DNA of 64,000 nucleotides from Kribbella voronezhensis (lineage in GTDB: Bacteria > Actinomycetota > Actinomycetes > Propionibacteriales > Kribbellaceae), in contig NZ_SOCE01000001.1 of assembly GCF_004365175.1 (NCBI RefSeq), forward strand, positions 47,061 through 111,060. Direction: 5' to 3'. The notes below the pieces were generated by a model. That model was not told where the DNA came from and searched no databases. It was given only the letters and a program-made list of their open reading frames with translations. Below are positions 1 to 10,197 of this stretch, one piece after another (position 1 is the stretch's first letter; every line of letters begins with the position of its first letter). A program made the position numbers and the translations under genes.

Positions 1-695
1 ACGATCGTCTTACCGGTCGGCTCCAGGTCGGACGGGTCCCAGCCCAGCGGGGCCCGGTCCAGCCACGGCTCCTCGAACTTCTCGAAGCCCGGGATCGCCT
101 TCGCGGCCAGCGTCTTCAGCGGACCGGCCGAGACCAGGTTGCAGCGGATGCCCTGGGCACCGAGATCGCGGGCCAGGTAGCGCGAGGTCGACTCCAGCGC
201 GGCCTTCGCCACGCCCATCCAGTCGTACCCCGGCCAGGCCACGGTCGCGTCGAAGGTCAGCCCGACGACGCTGCTCCCCCGGCTCATCAACGGCGCGCAG
301 GCCACCGCCAGCGCCTTCAACGAGTACGCCGAGACGTGCACCGCGCGGGACACGTCGTCCCACGGACCCTCGAGGAACTTGCCGCCGAGGATCGTCTCGG
401 GGTTGCCGTAGGCAATGGAGTGCACGACGCCGTCCAGGCCGTCGACGTGCTCGCGGATGGCGTCGGGCAGTGCGGCCAGGTGGTCCGCGTCGGTCACGTC
501 CAGTTCGAGCACGGGCGGCTCGACCGGCAACCGCTTCGCGATCCGCTTGGTGATGCTCAGCGCACGGCCGAAGTTCGAGATCAGCACGGTCGCGCCTTGT
601 TCCTGCGCCACCTTGGCCGTGGCGAAACCGATCGAGGAGTCGAGGGTGACTCCGGCGACCAGGATCCGCTTGCCGTCGAGGATGCCCACCGGCAT
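1..695 (-). CDS. fabI: Enoyl-ACP reductase FabI/InhA type (3' end outside window)
   Basis: NADH-dependent enoyl-[acyl-carrier-protein] reductase, the last reduction in each FAS-II elongation round, in the cytosol. 231 residues are visible; the C-terminus is cut by the window edge, probably by a few tens of residues given the family's usual 255-270. The protein starts MPVGILDGKRILVAGV and continues into SSIGFATAK, the cofactor-binding start typical of FabI/InhA. The catalytic pair sits in PGYDWMGVAK as Tyr157 and Lys164, the same Y-x6-K spacing as Tyr158/Lys165 of mycobacterial InhA. LARDLGAQGIRCNLVSAGP downstream is also InhA-like. It follows fabG by 25 bases on the same strand, the mabA-inhA order known from mycobacteria, so the two are probably co-transcribed. 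Confidence 0.95.
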   Translation of the reverse strand, partial: MPVGILDGKRILVAGVTLDSSIGFATAKVAQEQGATVLISNFGRALSITKRIAKRLPVEPPVLELDVTDADHLAALPDAIREHVDGLDGVVHSIAYGNPETILGGKFLEGPWDDVSRAVHVSAYSLKALAVACAPLMSRGSSVVGLTFDATVAWPGYDWMGVAKAALESTSRYLARDLGAQGIRCNLVSAGPLKTLAAKAIPGFEKFEEPWLDRAPLGWDPSDLEPTGKTI

Positions 696-720
696 GCCCT
701 TTCTTCAGTGTTTGAGGGAG

Positions 721-1425
721 TCAGTGGCCCATGCCGATGCCGCCGTCGACCGGGATCACCGCGCCGGTGATGTAGCCGGCCTCGTCCGAGGAGATCCAGC
801 GGACCGCGTTGGCGATCTCCTCGGTCAACCCGAACCGGCCGAGCGGGATCTGGCCCAGGTACTGCTTCTGGGTCTCTTCCGGCAGGACGGCGGTCATGTC
901 GGTCTCGACGAAACCGGGCGCGACCACGTTGGTGGTGATCCCGCGGCTGCCGAGTTCGCGTGCCATCGAGCGTGCCATCCCGATCAGGCCGGACTTGCTG
1001 GCCGCGTAGTTCACCTGGCCGGGCGAGCCGAGCAGGCCGACCACCGAGGAGATGAACACGATCCGGCCCCGGCGCAGCCGCAGCATTCCCTTGGCCGCCC
1101 GCTTGGCGACCCGGAACGAGCCGGTGAGGTTGGTGGAGATGACCGAGTCCCAGTCGTCGTCGGTCATCCGCAGCAGCAGCGTGTCGCGGGTGATGCCGGC
1201 GTTCGCGACCAGTACCTCGACCGGGCCGTGCTCGGCCTGGATCGTCTCGAACAGCGCCTCGACCTGCTCGGCGTCGGTGATGTCGCACTTGACCGCGAGG
1301 AAACCGTCCGGCGGCGGACTGCTGTTGTAGGTCACGGCGACCTGGTCGCCCGCCTCTTTGAAGGCGGTCGCGATGGCCAGTCCGATGCCCCGGTTGCCAC
1401 CGGTGACCAGTACCGATCTCGACAC
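721..1425 (-). CDS. fabG: 3-oxoacyl-ACP reductase FabG
   Basis: NADPH-dependent beta-ketoacyl-ACP reductase of FAS-II, a classical SDR of 234 residues, the normal length. The Rossmann motif GGNRGIG is at residues 9-15, NAG at the end of beta-4, the catalytic Ser in FISSVVG and the YxxxK pair in VNYAASKSG; the C-terminus ends in the usual ITGAVIPVDGG. The start is GTG, with GAGGAG about ten bases upstream. It lies just upstream of fabI on the same strand, so the two form a reductase pair for fatty-acid (possibly long-chain) elongation. Confidence 0.95.
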   Translation of the reverse strand: MSRSVLVTGGNRGIGLAIATAFKEAGDQVAVTYNSSPPPDGFLAVKCDITDAEQVEALFETIQAEHGPVEVLVANAGITRDTLLLRMTDDDWDSVISTNLTGSFRVAKRAAKGMLRLRRGRIVFISSVVGLLGSPGQVNYAASKSGLIGMARSMARELGSRGITTNVVAPGFVETDMTAVLPEETQKQYLGQIPLGRFGLTEEIANAVRWISSDEAGYITGAVIPVDGGIGMGH

Positions 1426-1499
1426 GTCTGAAGTCTCCTCACTCGGCTGAACGGCGTACTGCCGGACGAACGGTATCGCAGCCGTTCGCCGTACTGCGG

Positions 1500-1712
1500 T
1501 CAGGCGTCCTCGAGGCGGAAGCCGACCTTCAGACCGACCTGGTAGTGGTCGATCGCGTTGTCGACGATGTGGCCGCGGATCTGGGTCACCTCGAACCAGT
1601 CCAGGTGCCGCAGGGTCTCCCCGGCCCGGCTGATGGCGTTCGTGATCGCCGCGTCGATGCCCTCCTTGGACGTGCCGACGATCTCGGTCACTCGGTAGGT
1701 GCGATCGGTCAT
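1500..1712 (-). CDS. Dodecin family flavin-binding protein
   Basis: A 70-residue dodecin. Members assemble into hollow dodecamers that bind flavins or CoA and act as buffers. The sequence starts MTDRTYRVTEIVGTS, with the conserved V-x-E-I-V-G-T-S first strand, a helix rich in Ala/Ile (AAITNAISRAG), and the W-F-E-V strand (DWFEVTQIRG) that carries the flavin-stacking Trp. Length matches the family. It is upstream of fabG on the same strand, 74 bases away; a weak 7-bp hairpin (1467-1473 with 1482-1488) lies between them and could partly end its transcript. Confidence 0.93.
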   Translation of the reverse strand: MTDRTYRVTEIVGTSKEGIDAAITNAISRAGETLRHLDWFEVTQIRGHIVDNAIDHYQVGLKVGFRLEDA

Positions 1713-1786
1713 GTCAGTTCCCCTTCGCCGGGGTACGCATAGGTTCTTCGAGCCGGGCGTACCGTTGGTCCTGGTGAGGAGAATAG

Positions 1787-2158
1787 ATGTCGCGACGTAG
1801 TGAACGGGCCGACGAAACGGTCATCTCGGTGACCAGTGCGCAACCGGGCCGTTCGGAGGACCTGGAGAGCCGGATCGCGCGGTACGCGTGGATGATGTCG
1901 ATCCGCATCGTCTGCTTCGTGCTGGCGGTGCTGACGCCGTCCCCGTGGCGGTGGATCTTCCTGGTCGGCGCCGTCTTCCTGCCGTCGGTCGCGGTGGTGC
2001 TGGCGAACGCCCGCAAGACCACGAAGGTCGACGCCGCGGCGTCCTACGTACCACCGGCCAGACCCCAGATCGGCCCGGACTCTGCACACGATTCCAGGTC
2101 CTTCACCGGCCCCGAGGTGATCCCCGATCCGGGCCCCGATCGCGACACCGAAAAGTGA
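1787..2158 (+). CDS. DUF3099 membrane protein
   Basis: A 123-residue protein of the actinobacterial DUF3099 family, function unknown. Residues 1-30 are hydrophilic with [22 protein letters not shown], which is the family signature; two hydrophobic segments follow (about 37-52 and 57-72) separated by SPWRW, then an Ala/Pro-rich cytoplasmic tail. A GAGGAG ribosome site precedes the ATG. It diverges from dodecin. In other actinobacteria DUF3099 genes are found near fabG/fabI and SURF1-moaA genes, as here, but no function follows from that. Confidence 0.85.
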   Translation: MSRRSERADETVISVTSAQPGRSEDLESRIARYAWMMSIRIVCFVLAVLTPSPWRWIFLVGAVFLPSVAVVLANARKTTKVDAAASYVPPARPQIGPDSAHDSRSFTGPEVIPDPGPDRDTEK

Positions 2159-2243
2159 TCTTCGCCGGGACTGGATTCTCAAGACTGATCCGTGTCAGAA
2201 TCTGCGTGCTCTGAAGTTCATGGATGGAATTCAGGGACTTGAT

Positions 2244-2292
2244 GCGGCGTCGGACGGCTCCCCCCGTGGCTGTCCGACGTCGCTTCATTTTC
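2244..2292 (+). terminator. Hairpin after DUF3099 gene
   Basis: An 8-bp perfect stem (2248-2255 with 2272-2279) and a C-rich loop are followed by a short T-rich stretch (2284-2292). It sits between the DUF3099 gene and the next plus-strand gene. Moderate terminator candidate. Confidence 0.5.
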
Positions 2293-2333
2293 TCCACGCT
2301 ATTGATAATTGAGCGATCAGGGACAATTGCCGG

Positions 2334-2537
2334 ATGACCGAAGAAGTAGTGCCGTCCGGCTGCTCTGCAAGGGGATGCGGCCGGCCCGCCCTGTGGGCGT
2401 TGCGCTGGAACAACCCGAAGATCCACACGCCCGACCGGCGCAAGACCTGGCTGGCCTGCGAGGAACACAAGGACAGCCTGTCCGACTTCCTCGCACAGCG
2501 GTCATTCCTGCGCGAGGTGGAGCCATTCACCGGCTGA
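2334..2537 (+). CDS. Small conserved Cys/His protein
   Basis: A 67-residue basic cytosolic protein. I recognise the pattern from many actinobacteria, where it is sometimes mislabelled acetone carboxylase; its function is unknown. It carries a C-x4-C pair (Cys10, Cys15) and a C-x2-H pair (Cys42, His45) flanking a conserved WALRWNNPKIHTP and RRKTWLACEEH core. This looks like a small zinc-ribbon or treble-clef site, but metal binding is inference. It ends at a perfect bidirectional terminator shared with moaA on the other strand. Confidence 0.75.
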   Translation: MTEEVVPSGCSARGCGRPALWALRWNNPKIHTPDRRKTWLACEEHKDSLSDFLAQRSFLREVEPFTG

Positions 2538-2575
2538 AAGCCGGCGTTACAGCAGAAAAAGTAAATTTCCCGTTC

Positions 2576-2608
2576 AGAACCGGCCGCGAAGTGGTGCAGG
2601 CCGGTTCT
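2576..2608. terminator. Bidirectional hairpin between small gene and moaA
   Basis: Perfect 10-bp inverted repeat (2576-2585 with 2599-2608), 13-base loop, between convergent genes. It should serve both the small Cys/His gene and moaA. Confidence 0.75.
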
Positions 2609-2623
2609 TCTGCGGCACCGACT

Positions 2624-3640
2624 TCAGCCGCCGATGGCCGACATCGGACGCGCCGGTTGCAGGAAGCTGGGGTCGGCGATGCCATGGCCGGGGAGTTTTC
2701 CACGCATCGCGGTTCGCCACCGGTCGGCGAGTTCCGCATCCGGGGCACCGGCGCGTAATGCGGTCCGAAGATCCGATTCTGTTCGTGCGAAGAGACAATC
2801 GCGGACCTGGCCGTCGGCCGTCAGCCGGACCCGGTCGCAGTCGCCGCAGAACGGCCGGGTCACCGACGCGATGATGCCGACGGTCGCCGGACCGCCCAGG
2901 ACGGTGAACGACTCCGCCGGTGCGCTGCCCCGGGCGGCAGCGCCGACCGGCTCGAGACCGAACCGGTCACCCAGCATCCCGAGGATCTCCTCGGCGGTGA
3001 CCATCGTGTCCCGGTTCCAGCCGTGCTGGGCGTCCAGCGGCATCTGCTCGATGAAGCGCAACTCGTAGTCGTGGTCGAGGCAGAACTGCAGCAGTTCGCC
3101 CGCCTGGTCGTCGTTCACCCCGCGCATTAGGACGGCGTTGACCTTCACCGGCGCCAGGCCGGCCCGCCGCGCCGCTTCCAGGCCGGCCAGCACGTCCTTG
3201 AGCCGGTCCCGCCGGGTCAACTGCTGGAAGGTGTCGGCGCGGACCGTGTCGAGGCTCACATTCACCCGGTCCAGCCCGGCTTCCTTCAGCGCCTCCGCCT
3301 GCCGGGCCAGCCCGATCCCGTTGGTCGTGATCGAGATCTGGGGACGCGGCAGCAGTTCCGCCGTACGGGAGACGATCCCGACCAGGCCCCGGCGCAGCAG
3401 CGGCTCGCCACCGGTGAAGCGGATCTCGTCGACGCCGAGCTGGGTGACGGCCACCGCTACGAGGCGAACGACCTCGTCGTCGGTGAGCAGCTCCGGCTTG
3501 GCGAGCCAGTCGAGACCTTCTTCGGGCATGCAGTACGTGCAGCGGAGATTGCAGCGGTCCGTCAGCGACACCCGCAGATCGGTGGCCACCCGGCCGTAGT
3601 TGTCGGCTAGGCCCAGTGGCGAAGTGCTCGGCCTGGTCAT
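2624..3640 (-). CDS. moaA: GTP 3',8-cyclase MoaA
   Basis: Radical-SAM enzyme that converts GTP to 3',8-cH2GTP in the first step of molybdenum cofactor synthesis. 338 residues, normal length. The SAM-cluster motif CNLRCTYC places Cys at 30, 34 and 37. The C-terminal cluster motif is FCGDCDRVRLTADG followed by a third Cys in RDCLFA. The chain ends in Gly-Gly, the GG tail needed for activity in MoaA proteins. The chosen ATG gives MTRPSTSPLGLADNYGRVATDLR; a longer reading upstream would run towards the divergent SURF1 gene. No moaC/moaE/moeA neighbours are present, so it is an isolated cofactor gene here. Confidence 0.96.
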   Translation of the reverse strand: MTRPSTSPLGLADNYGRVATDLRVSLTDRCNLRCTYCMPEEGLDWLAKPELLTDDEVVRLVAVAVTQLGVDEIRFTGGEPLLRRGLVGIVSRTAELLPRPQISITTNGIGLARQAEALKEAGLDRVNVSLDTVRADTFQQLTRRDRLKDVLAGLEAARRAGLAPVKVNAVLMRGVNDDQAGELLQFCLDHDYELRFIEQMPLDAQHGWNRDTMVTAEEILGMLGDRFGLEPVGAAARGSAPAESFTVLGGPATVGIIASVTRPFCGDCDRVRLTADGQVRDCLFARTESDLRTALRAGAPDAELADRWRTAMRGKLPGHGIADPSFLQPARPMSAIGG

Positions 3641-4441
3641 ATCGACCAGGGTACGTGGGTGCGCGCAGCGCATTTCAGCCGATGGCTTAAGTTCGAACTG
3701 TGCCCAGTGCTCCACGCAGCGCCTCGAAGACCCTGCTGAACCCTCGGTGGATCGTCACCGCGCTCCTGGTGCTGCTCCTCGCGGGTGTCTGTGTGCAGCT
3801 CGGACGGTGGCAACTGCACCGGCTCGACGAGCGGAAATCCCGCAACGAGGTGACCAGGTCCAACCTGGCCGCTCCGCCGGCACCGATCGCGGACATCGTC
3901 GGCCCGGACCATGTGATCGGCCAGCAGCACGACTGGCGCACGGTCGTCGTCACCGGCCGGTACGAGGCCGCCAAGCAGGTGGTGATCCGCTACCGGAACC
4001 TCTCCGACCGGCCCGGCTTCGAGATCGTCACCCCGCTGAAACTGGACGACGGTACGGCGATCCTGGTCGACCGTGGCTTCCTCCCCCGTCAGGGCAGTGA
4101 ACTCGCGCCCACGAGCATCCCGGCCGCTCCGAGCGGTGAGGTGACGGTCACGGGCCGCCTGCGCCGTAGTGAACACGGCGGCCACACCAGCGGCGGCGTA
4201 CCCGTCGACGGCACCGCCCGGCTGATCAACGGGCCCGACTTCAGCAAGGCGCTGGGGCTTTCCCTGTACGACGGGTATGTGACCGTCGACAAACAGCAGC
4301 CCCCGTCCGACCCGGCGTTCGACACCTTCCCTGGGCCTGAGATCGACAACGGGCCACACTTCTTCTACGCGCTGCAGTGGTTCTTCTTCGCCCTGATGGC
4401 CATCGGCGGCTTGGTCTACTTCTCCAGACGGGACGTTCAGG

Positions 4442-6325
<1,884 letters not shown>

Positions 6326-6440
6326 CGGGGCGGCTTCGCCGGGTGCGTCGGTGAGATCGCCGTCCGGTGAGTGAGATCGATGCCACGCGTGGCGGCGCGC
6401 GGATCAGCGAGACCTGGTGCGGTACGGCAGGATGGGGTTC

Positions 6441-7196
6441 GTGGACCTCGGACTTCGCGATCGCACCTACATCATCACCGGCGCCAGCGGTGGGCTCGGC
6501 TTCGCCACCGCGAAGGCCCTCGCGGCCGAAGGCGCCCGGCTGGTGATCTCCAGCCGCAACGAGGAGTCGATCGCCCGCGCGGCCGCCGAACTCGGCGACC
6601 AGGTGGTCGGCATCCCGGTCGACAACGCCGATCCGGAGAGCGCCGAGCGGCTGGCCGCGACCGCGATCGCCAAGTGGGGCGCACTGCACGGCGCGCTGAT
6701 CAGCGTCGGCGGCCCGCGGCCCGGGACGGCGCTGGACACCGACGAGGCCGACTGGCGGGCAGCGTTCGACAGCGTCTTCCTCGGTGGTCTGCGAATCGCC
6801 CGCTCGGTCGCCCGCGCCGGAGCAGACGGTACGTCGATCGCCTTCGTGCTCTCCTCGTCGGTCAAGTCGCCGATCGCCGGACTCGCGATCTCCAACGGCC
6901 TGCGGCCCGGTCTCGCGATGGTCGCCAAGACGCTCGCCGACGAGCTCGGCCCCAACGGGGTCCGGGTGAACGGGCTGCTGCCCGGCCGGATCGCGACCGA
7001 CCGGTTGAAGGAACTGGACGGGAAGGGTGGCGACCCCGAAGCCGCCCGCCGCGCCGCTGAGAAGACCATCCCGCTGCGTCGCTACGGCACCCCGGACGAG
7101 TTCGGCCGCGTCGCCGCGTTCGTCCTGTCCCCCGTCGCCTCCTATCTCACCGGCGCGATGATCCCGATCGACGGCGGCGCCCTCCGCACCCTCTAG
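6441..7196 (+). CDS. Atypical SDR family oxidoreductase
   Basis: A 251-residue protein with the short-chain dehydrogenase fold: cofactor motif TGASGGLG near residue 14, SRN at the end of beta-2, and a C-terminus TGAMIPIDGG typical of FabG-like SDRs. The position of the catalytic YxxxK is altered: after SSSVKSPIAG the chain reads LAISNGLRPGLAMVAK, with no Tyr at the expected place. I recall related actinobacterial SDRs with an ISNGLRPGL segment, so this is probably a subfamily trait and not local damage. GTG at 6441 gives an MDLGLRDR start; ATG at 6432 is possible. It converges with the polymerase gene and the two share a CTAG stop. Confidence 0.85.
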   Translation: MDLGLRDRTYIITGASGGLGFATAKALAAEGARLVISSRNEESIARAAAELGDQVVGIPVDNADPESAERLAATAIAKWGALHGALISVGGPRPGTALDTDEADWRAAFDSVFLGGLRIARSVARAGADGTSIAFVLSSSVKSPIAGLAISNGLRPGLAMVAKTLADELGPNGVRVNGLLPGRIATDRLKELDGKGGDPEAARRAAEKTIPLRRYGTPDEFGRVAAFVLSPVASYLTGAMIPIDGGALRTL

Positions 7197-8293
7197 TCCT
7201 CTTGCGGCTTGGCCTTCTCGATCCGGTTGCCGCTCTCGTCCCAGTGGCCCTCGACCTTCTTGGAGGGCTGGACCCGGGGCGGTTCGCCGGGCATCTTCGG
7301 GTAGTCCGGCGGATAGGGCATCTCGCCTTCGCCGTAGTCACGTTCGTGCTTGGCGGACAGTTCCAGCAGCGAGTCCAGCGAGAACGCCTTCTCGGCCACG
7401 GCCGCGTGCAGGTCGCCGACCTCGGCGAAGCGGGCCGGCATGGTGAGCACGTCGAAGTCGTCCGGGACGACCTGGTCGACCTCCTCCCAGCGCAGCGGCG
7501 CGGACACCCGGGCGCGCGCGTTCGGGCGGACGGAGTACGCCGAGGCGATCGTGCGGTCCCTGGCCATCTGGTTGTAGTCGATGAAGACGCGTTCGCCGCG
7601 CTCCTCCTTCCACCAGTTCACCGTCACCTGGTCGGGCAGCCGCCGGGACAGCTCCCGGCCGACCGCGATCACGGCTCGGCGCGCCTCGACGAAGGTCCAG
7701 CGCGGCTCGATCGGCACGTACACGTGCAGCCCGCGCCCGCCCGACGTCTTCGGGAACCCTTCCAGGCCGTGCTCAGCCAGCAGCTCACGCAGTACGGGGG
7801 CCACCGCGGCAGCGCTCTTGAAGTCCGTGCCCGGCTGCGGGTCGAGGTCGATGCGGAGCTGGTCGGGTGAGTCGAGCTCCGGCCGGCGGACCGGCCAGGG
7901 GTGGAAGGTCAGCGTGCCGAGGTTGACCGCCCAGGCGACCACGGCCAGCTCGGTCGGGCACACCTCGTCGGCGGGCCGGCCGCTGGGGAACTTGATGGTG
8001 GCGGTCTCGACCCAGTCGGGAGCGCCCTTGGCGACCCGCTTCTGGTAGAACGCGTCGCCCCTGTTGTCCATCCGGGTGGACAGCTTCGCCCCCTCGAACC
8101 AGCCACCGGGCCAGCGCTCGAGGGTGGTCGGCCGGTCCCGGAGCGCGCCCAGGATGCCGTCGCCGACCGAGATGAAGTAGTTCACGATGTCCAGCTTGGT
8201 CAGACCCCGGTCCGCGAAGTACGGCTTGTCCGGGTTGCTGACCCGGACCGTCCGTCCCGCGACCTCCAGCTCGATTGCCTTCGTCGCCGCCAT
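7193..8293 (-). CDS. Stand-alone LigD-type primase-polymerase (PolD)
   Basis: Archaeo-eukaryotic primase-superfamily polymerase of the LigD polymerase-domain type, used in bacterial end joining or gap filling. 366 residues. Visible family blocks are the N-terminal SNPDKPYF and LDIVNYF, LERWPGGWFEGAK, the catalytic D-x-D in LRIDLDPQPG, and TSGGRGLHVYVPI. There is no ligase or nuclease domain, so it is a single-domain version such as mycobacterial PolD1/PolD2. The ATG gives MAATKAIELEVAGR. Ku and ligase genes are not in the window. The stop codon is the same CTAG palindrome used by the convergent SDR gene. Confidence 0.9.
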   Translation of the reverse strand: MAATKAIELEVAGRTVRVSNPDKPYFADRGLTKLDIVNYFISVGDGILGALRDRPTTLERWPGGWFEGAKLSTRMDNRGDAFYQKRVAKGAPDWVETATIKFPSGRPADEVCPTELAVVAWAVNLGTLTFHPWPVRRPELDSPDQLRIDLDPQPGTDFKSAAAVAPVLRELLAEHGLEGFPKTSGGRGLHVYVPIEPRWTFVEARRAVIAVGRELSRRLPDQVTVNWWKEERGERVFIDYNQMARDRTIASAYSVRPNARARVSAPLRWEEVDQVVPDDFDVLTMPARFAEVGDLHAAVAEKAFSLDSLLELSAKHERDYGEGEMPYPPDYPKMPGEPPRVQPSKKVEGHWDESGNRIEKAKPQED

Positions 8294-8464
8294 GCCGGTG
8301 ACGCTACCGCCCGGGTCGGACCAAACTGTGCGGGGCCGGCCCGCGAAAAGACGGAAAGGCAACTTTTCTCGACCTCTGGCCACCCTAGGTGACCGAGCGG
8401 TAACGTTCCTGCACCTCGTTCCTGGGGCGTGAGGCCCCCGGGACACTCTTGAAGGAGCGCGAGG

Positions 8465-10060
8465 ATGAACAGATCCGCCCTGCTCGCCGCTGCCACCGCA
8501 GTGGCCACCGCAACCGCTCTGGGGCTCACGGGCGCCACTACGGCGTCCGGAGCTCCGAAGACCGCCCCCCTGCCGACGCCTGCCGCGGCGGTCGCCCGGG
8601 CCAAGGCCGCCATCACCCACAACCTGGGAACCCTTCGAGCCACCAGCGCCGACACGTTCGCCGTACGGGACGTCATCGTCGACTCCGACGGCTCCACTCA
8701 CGTGCGGATGGACCGGAGCATCGGTGGGCTGCCGGTGCTCGGCGGCGACGTCGTGCTGCACCAGGCCAAGGACGGCTCCTGGAAGGGCGCCAGCCTGACC
8801 CTGGCCAAGCCCGCGAACGTCGGCCGGACGCCCAAGGTCAGCATCGCGACGGCGACCAGCAAGGCGCTCGGCAAGGGATACCAGACCGAGGGCAAGCCCA
8901 CCCTGGTGATCGAGGCTCGCAAGGGCGCGCCCCGGCTCGCCTACCAGGTCACCACGGTCGGTACCCAGGCCGACGGTACGCCGAGCAACATCAGCACCAC
9001 GATCGATGCTCTCACCGGCGCGAAGCTGATCAGTGAGCAGCACATCGAGACCGTGACCGGCGACGGCAAGAGCCTGTACTCCGGCACGGTGCCGCTCGAC
9101 ACCAGCGCGGTCACCGGCGGCTTCACCTTGACCGACACCGTTCGCGGCGGCGGAGTGACCCAGGACGCGCAGAACAAGACCGACTCGATCCTGTGTCAGT
9201 TGTTCGGCTTCGGCTGCCCGAAGGCGGTCAACTTCGTCGACGCCGACAACCACTGGGGCACCGGGCTGAACTCCGACCGCGCCTCGGCGGCGGTCGACGC
9301 GCACTACGGCGCGGCAACCACCTTCGACTACTACAAGAACGTGCACGGCCGGAACGGCATCTTCAACGACGGCAAGGGTGTCCCGAGCCGTGTCCACTAC
9401 GGCACCAACTACGTGAACGCCTTCTGGGACGGCAAGAAGATGACGTACGGCGACGGCGACAACGTCGTCGCGGGACCGCTCGTCTCGATCGACGTGGCCG
9501 GCCACGAGATGTCCCACGGCGTCACCTCGGCGACCGCGAACCTGACCTACTCCGGTGAGTCCGGCGGCCTGAACGAGGCCACCAGCGACATCTTCGGCAC
9601 GATGGTCGAGTTCTACTCCAACAACACCAGCGACCCCGGCGACTACTACATCGGCGAGGAGATCGTGAAGGACCGGCCGGCCCTTCGGTACATGGACAAG
9701 CCGAGCAAGGACGGGAACTCGCCGGACTGCTACTCCTCGGGCGTCGGCAACCTGGACGTGCACTACTCCTCCGGCATCGCCAACCACTTCGTCTACCTCG
9801 CCTCCGAGGGCAGTGGCGCCAAGACGATCGGCGGCCTGCCGCACAACTCGCCCACCTGCAACGGCTCGACGGTCGCCGGTATCGGGCACGACAAGGTCGG
9901 CAAGATCTGGTACCGCGCGCTGACGACGTACTTCACCACGGGGACCACCTACGCGCAGGCCCGGACCGCCACGCTGAACGCGGCGACCGACCTGTACGGC
10001 GCGAGCAGCCCCGAGCGCGCCGCCGTCGCGGCCGCCTGGTCCGCCGTCAGCGTCAACTGA
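8465..10060 (+). CDS. Secreted M4 (thermolysin-like) metalloprotease
   Basis: Extracellular zinc protease of 531 residues. A signal peptide (about residues 1-30, MNRSALLAAATAVATATALG then an Ala-rich cleavage region) is followed by an FTP/PepSY-type propeptide (to about 200) and the M4 catalytic domain. The zinc site is complete: HEMSH with His347, Glu348 and His351, and the third ligand Glu371 in GGLNEATSD. The domain ends with the helical ERAAVAAAWSAVSVN typical of the family. GGAG precedes the ATG. It is a monocistronic gene closed by a very strong hairpin, next to another secreted enzyme (nuclease). Confidence 0.95.
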   Translation: MNRSALLAAATAVATATALGLTGATTASGAPKTAPLPTPAAAVARAKAAITHNLGTLRATSADTFAVRDVIVDSDGSTHVRMDRSIGGLPVLGGDVVLHQAKDGSWKGASLTLAKPANVGRTPKVSIATATSKALGKGYQTEGKPTLVIEARKGAPRLAYQVTTVGTQADGTPSNISTTIDALTGAKLISEQHIETVTGDGKSLYSGTVPLDTSAVTGGFTLTDTVRGGGVTQDAQNKTDSILCQLFGFGCPKAVNFVDADNHWGTGLNSDRASAAVDAHYGAATTFDYYKNVHGRNGIFNDGKGVPSRVHYGTNYVNAFWDGKKMTYGDGDNVVAGPLVSIDVAGHEMSHGVTSATANLTYSGESGGLNEATSDIFGTMVEFYSNNTSDPGDYYIGEEIVKDRPALRYMDKPSKDGNSPDCYSSGVGNLDVHYSSGIANHFVYLASEGSGAKTIGGLPHNSPTCNGSTVAGIGHDKVGKIWYRALTTYFTTGTTYAQARTATLNAATDLYGASSPERAAVAAAWSAVSVN

Positions 10061-10068
10061 CCGCCTGA

Positions 10069-10113
10069 CTTCGCCGGGTCCTGTCCCACTGGGGCGGACA
10101 GGACCCGGCGAAG
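10069..10113 (+). terminator. Strong terminator after M4 protease
   Basis: Perfect 18-bp stem (10069-10086 with 10096-10113) and a 9-base loop directly after the protease stop. No long T-run follows, as is common in actinobacteria. Confidence 0.85.
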
Positions 10114-10197
10114 GTTCCCCCCTGTGGTTGCACGCAGTTTCAGCTGTTCACCCGTTGGGCCTTGGCCCGGCCTGGTACGGGTGTGAGAATCCGGCTC

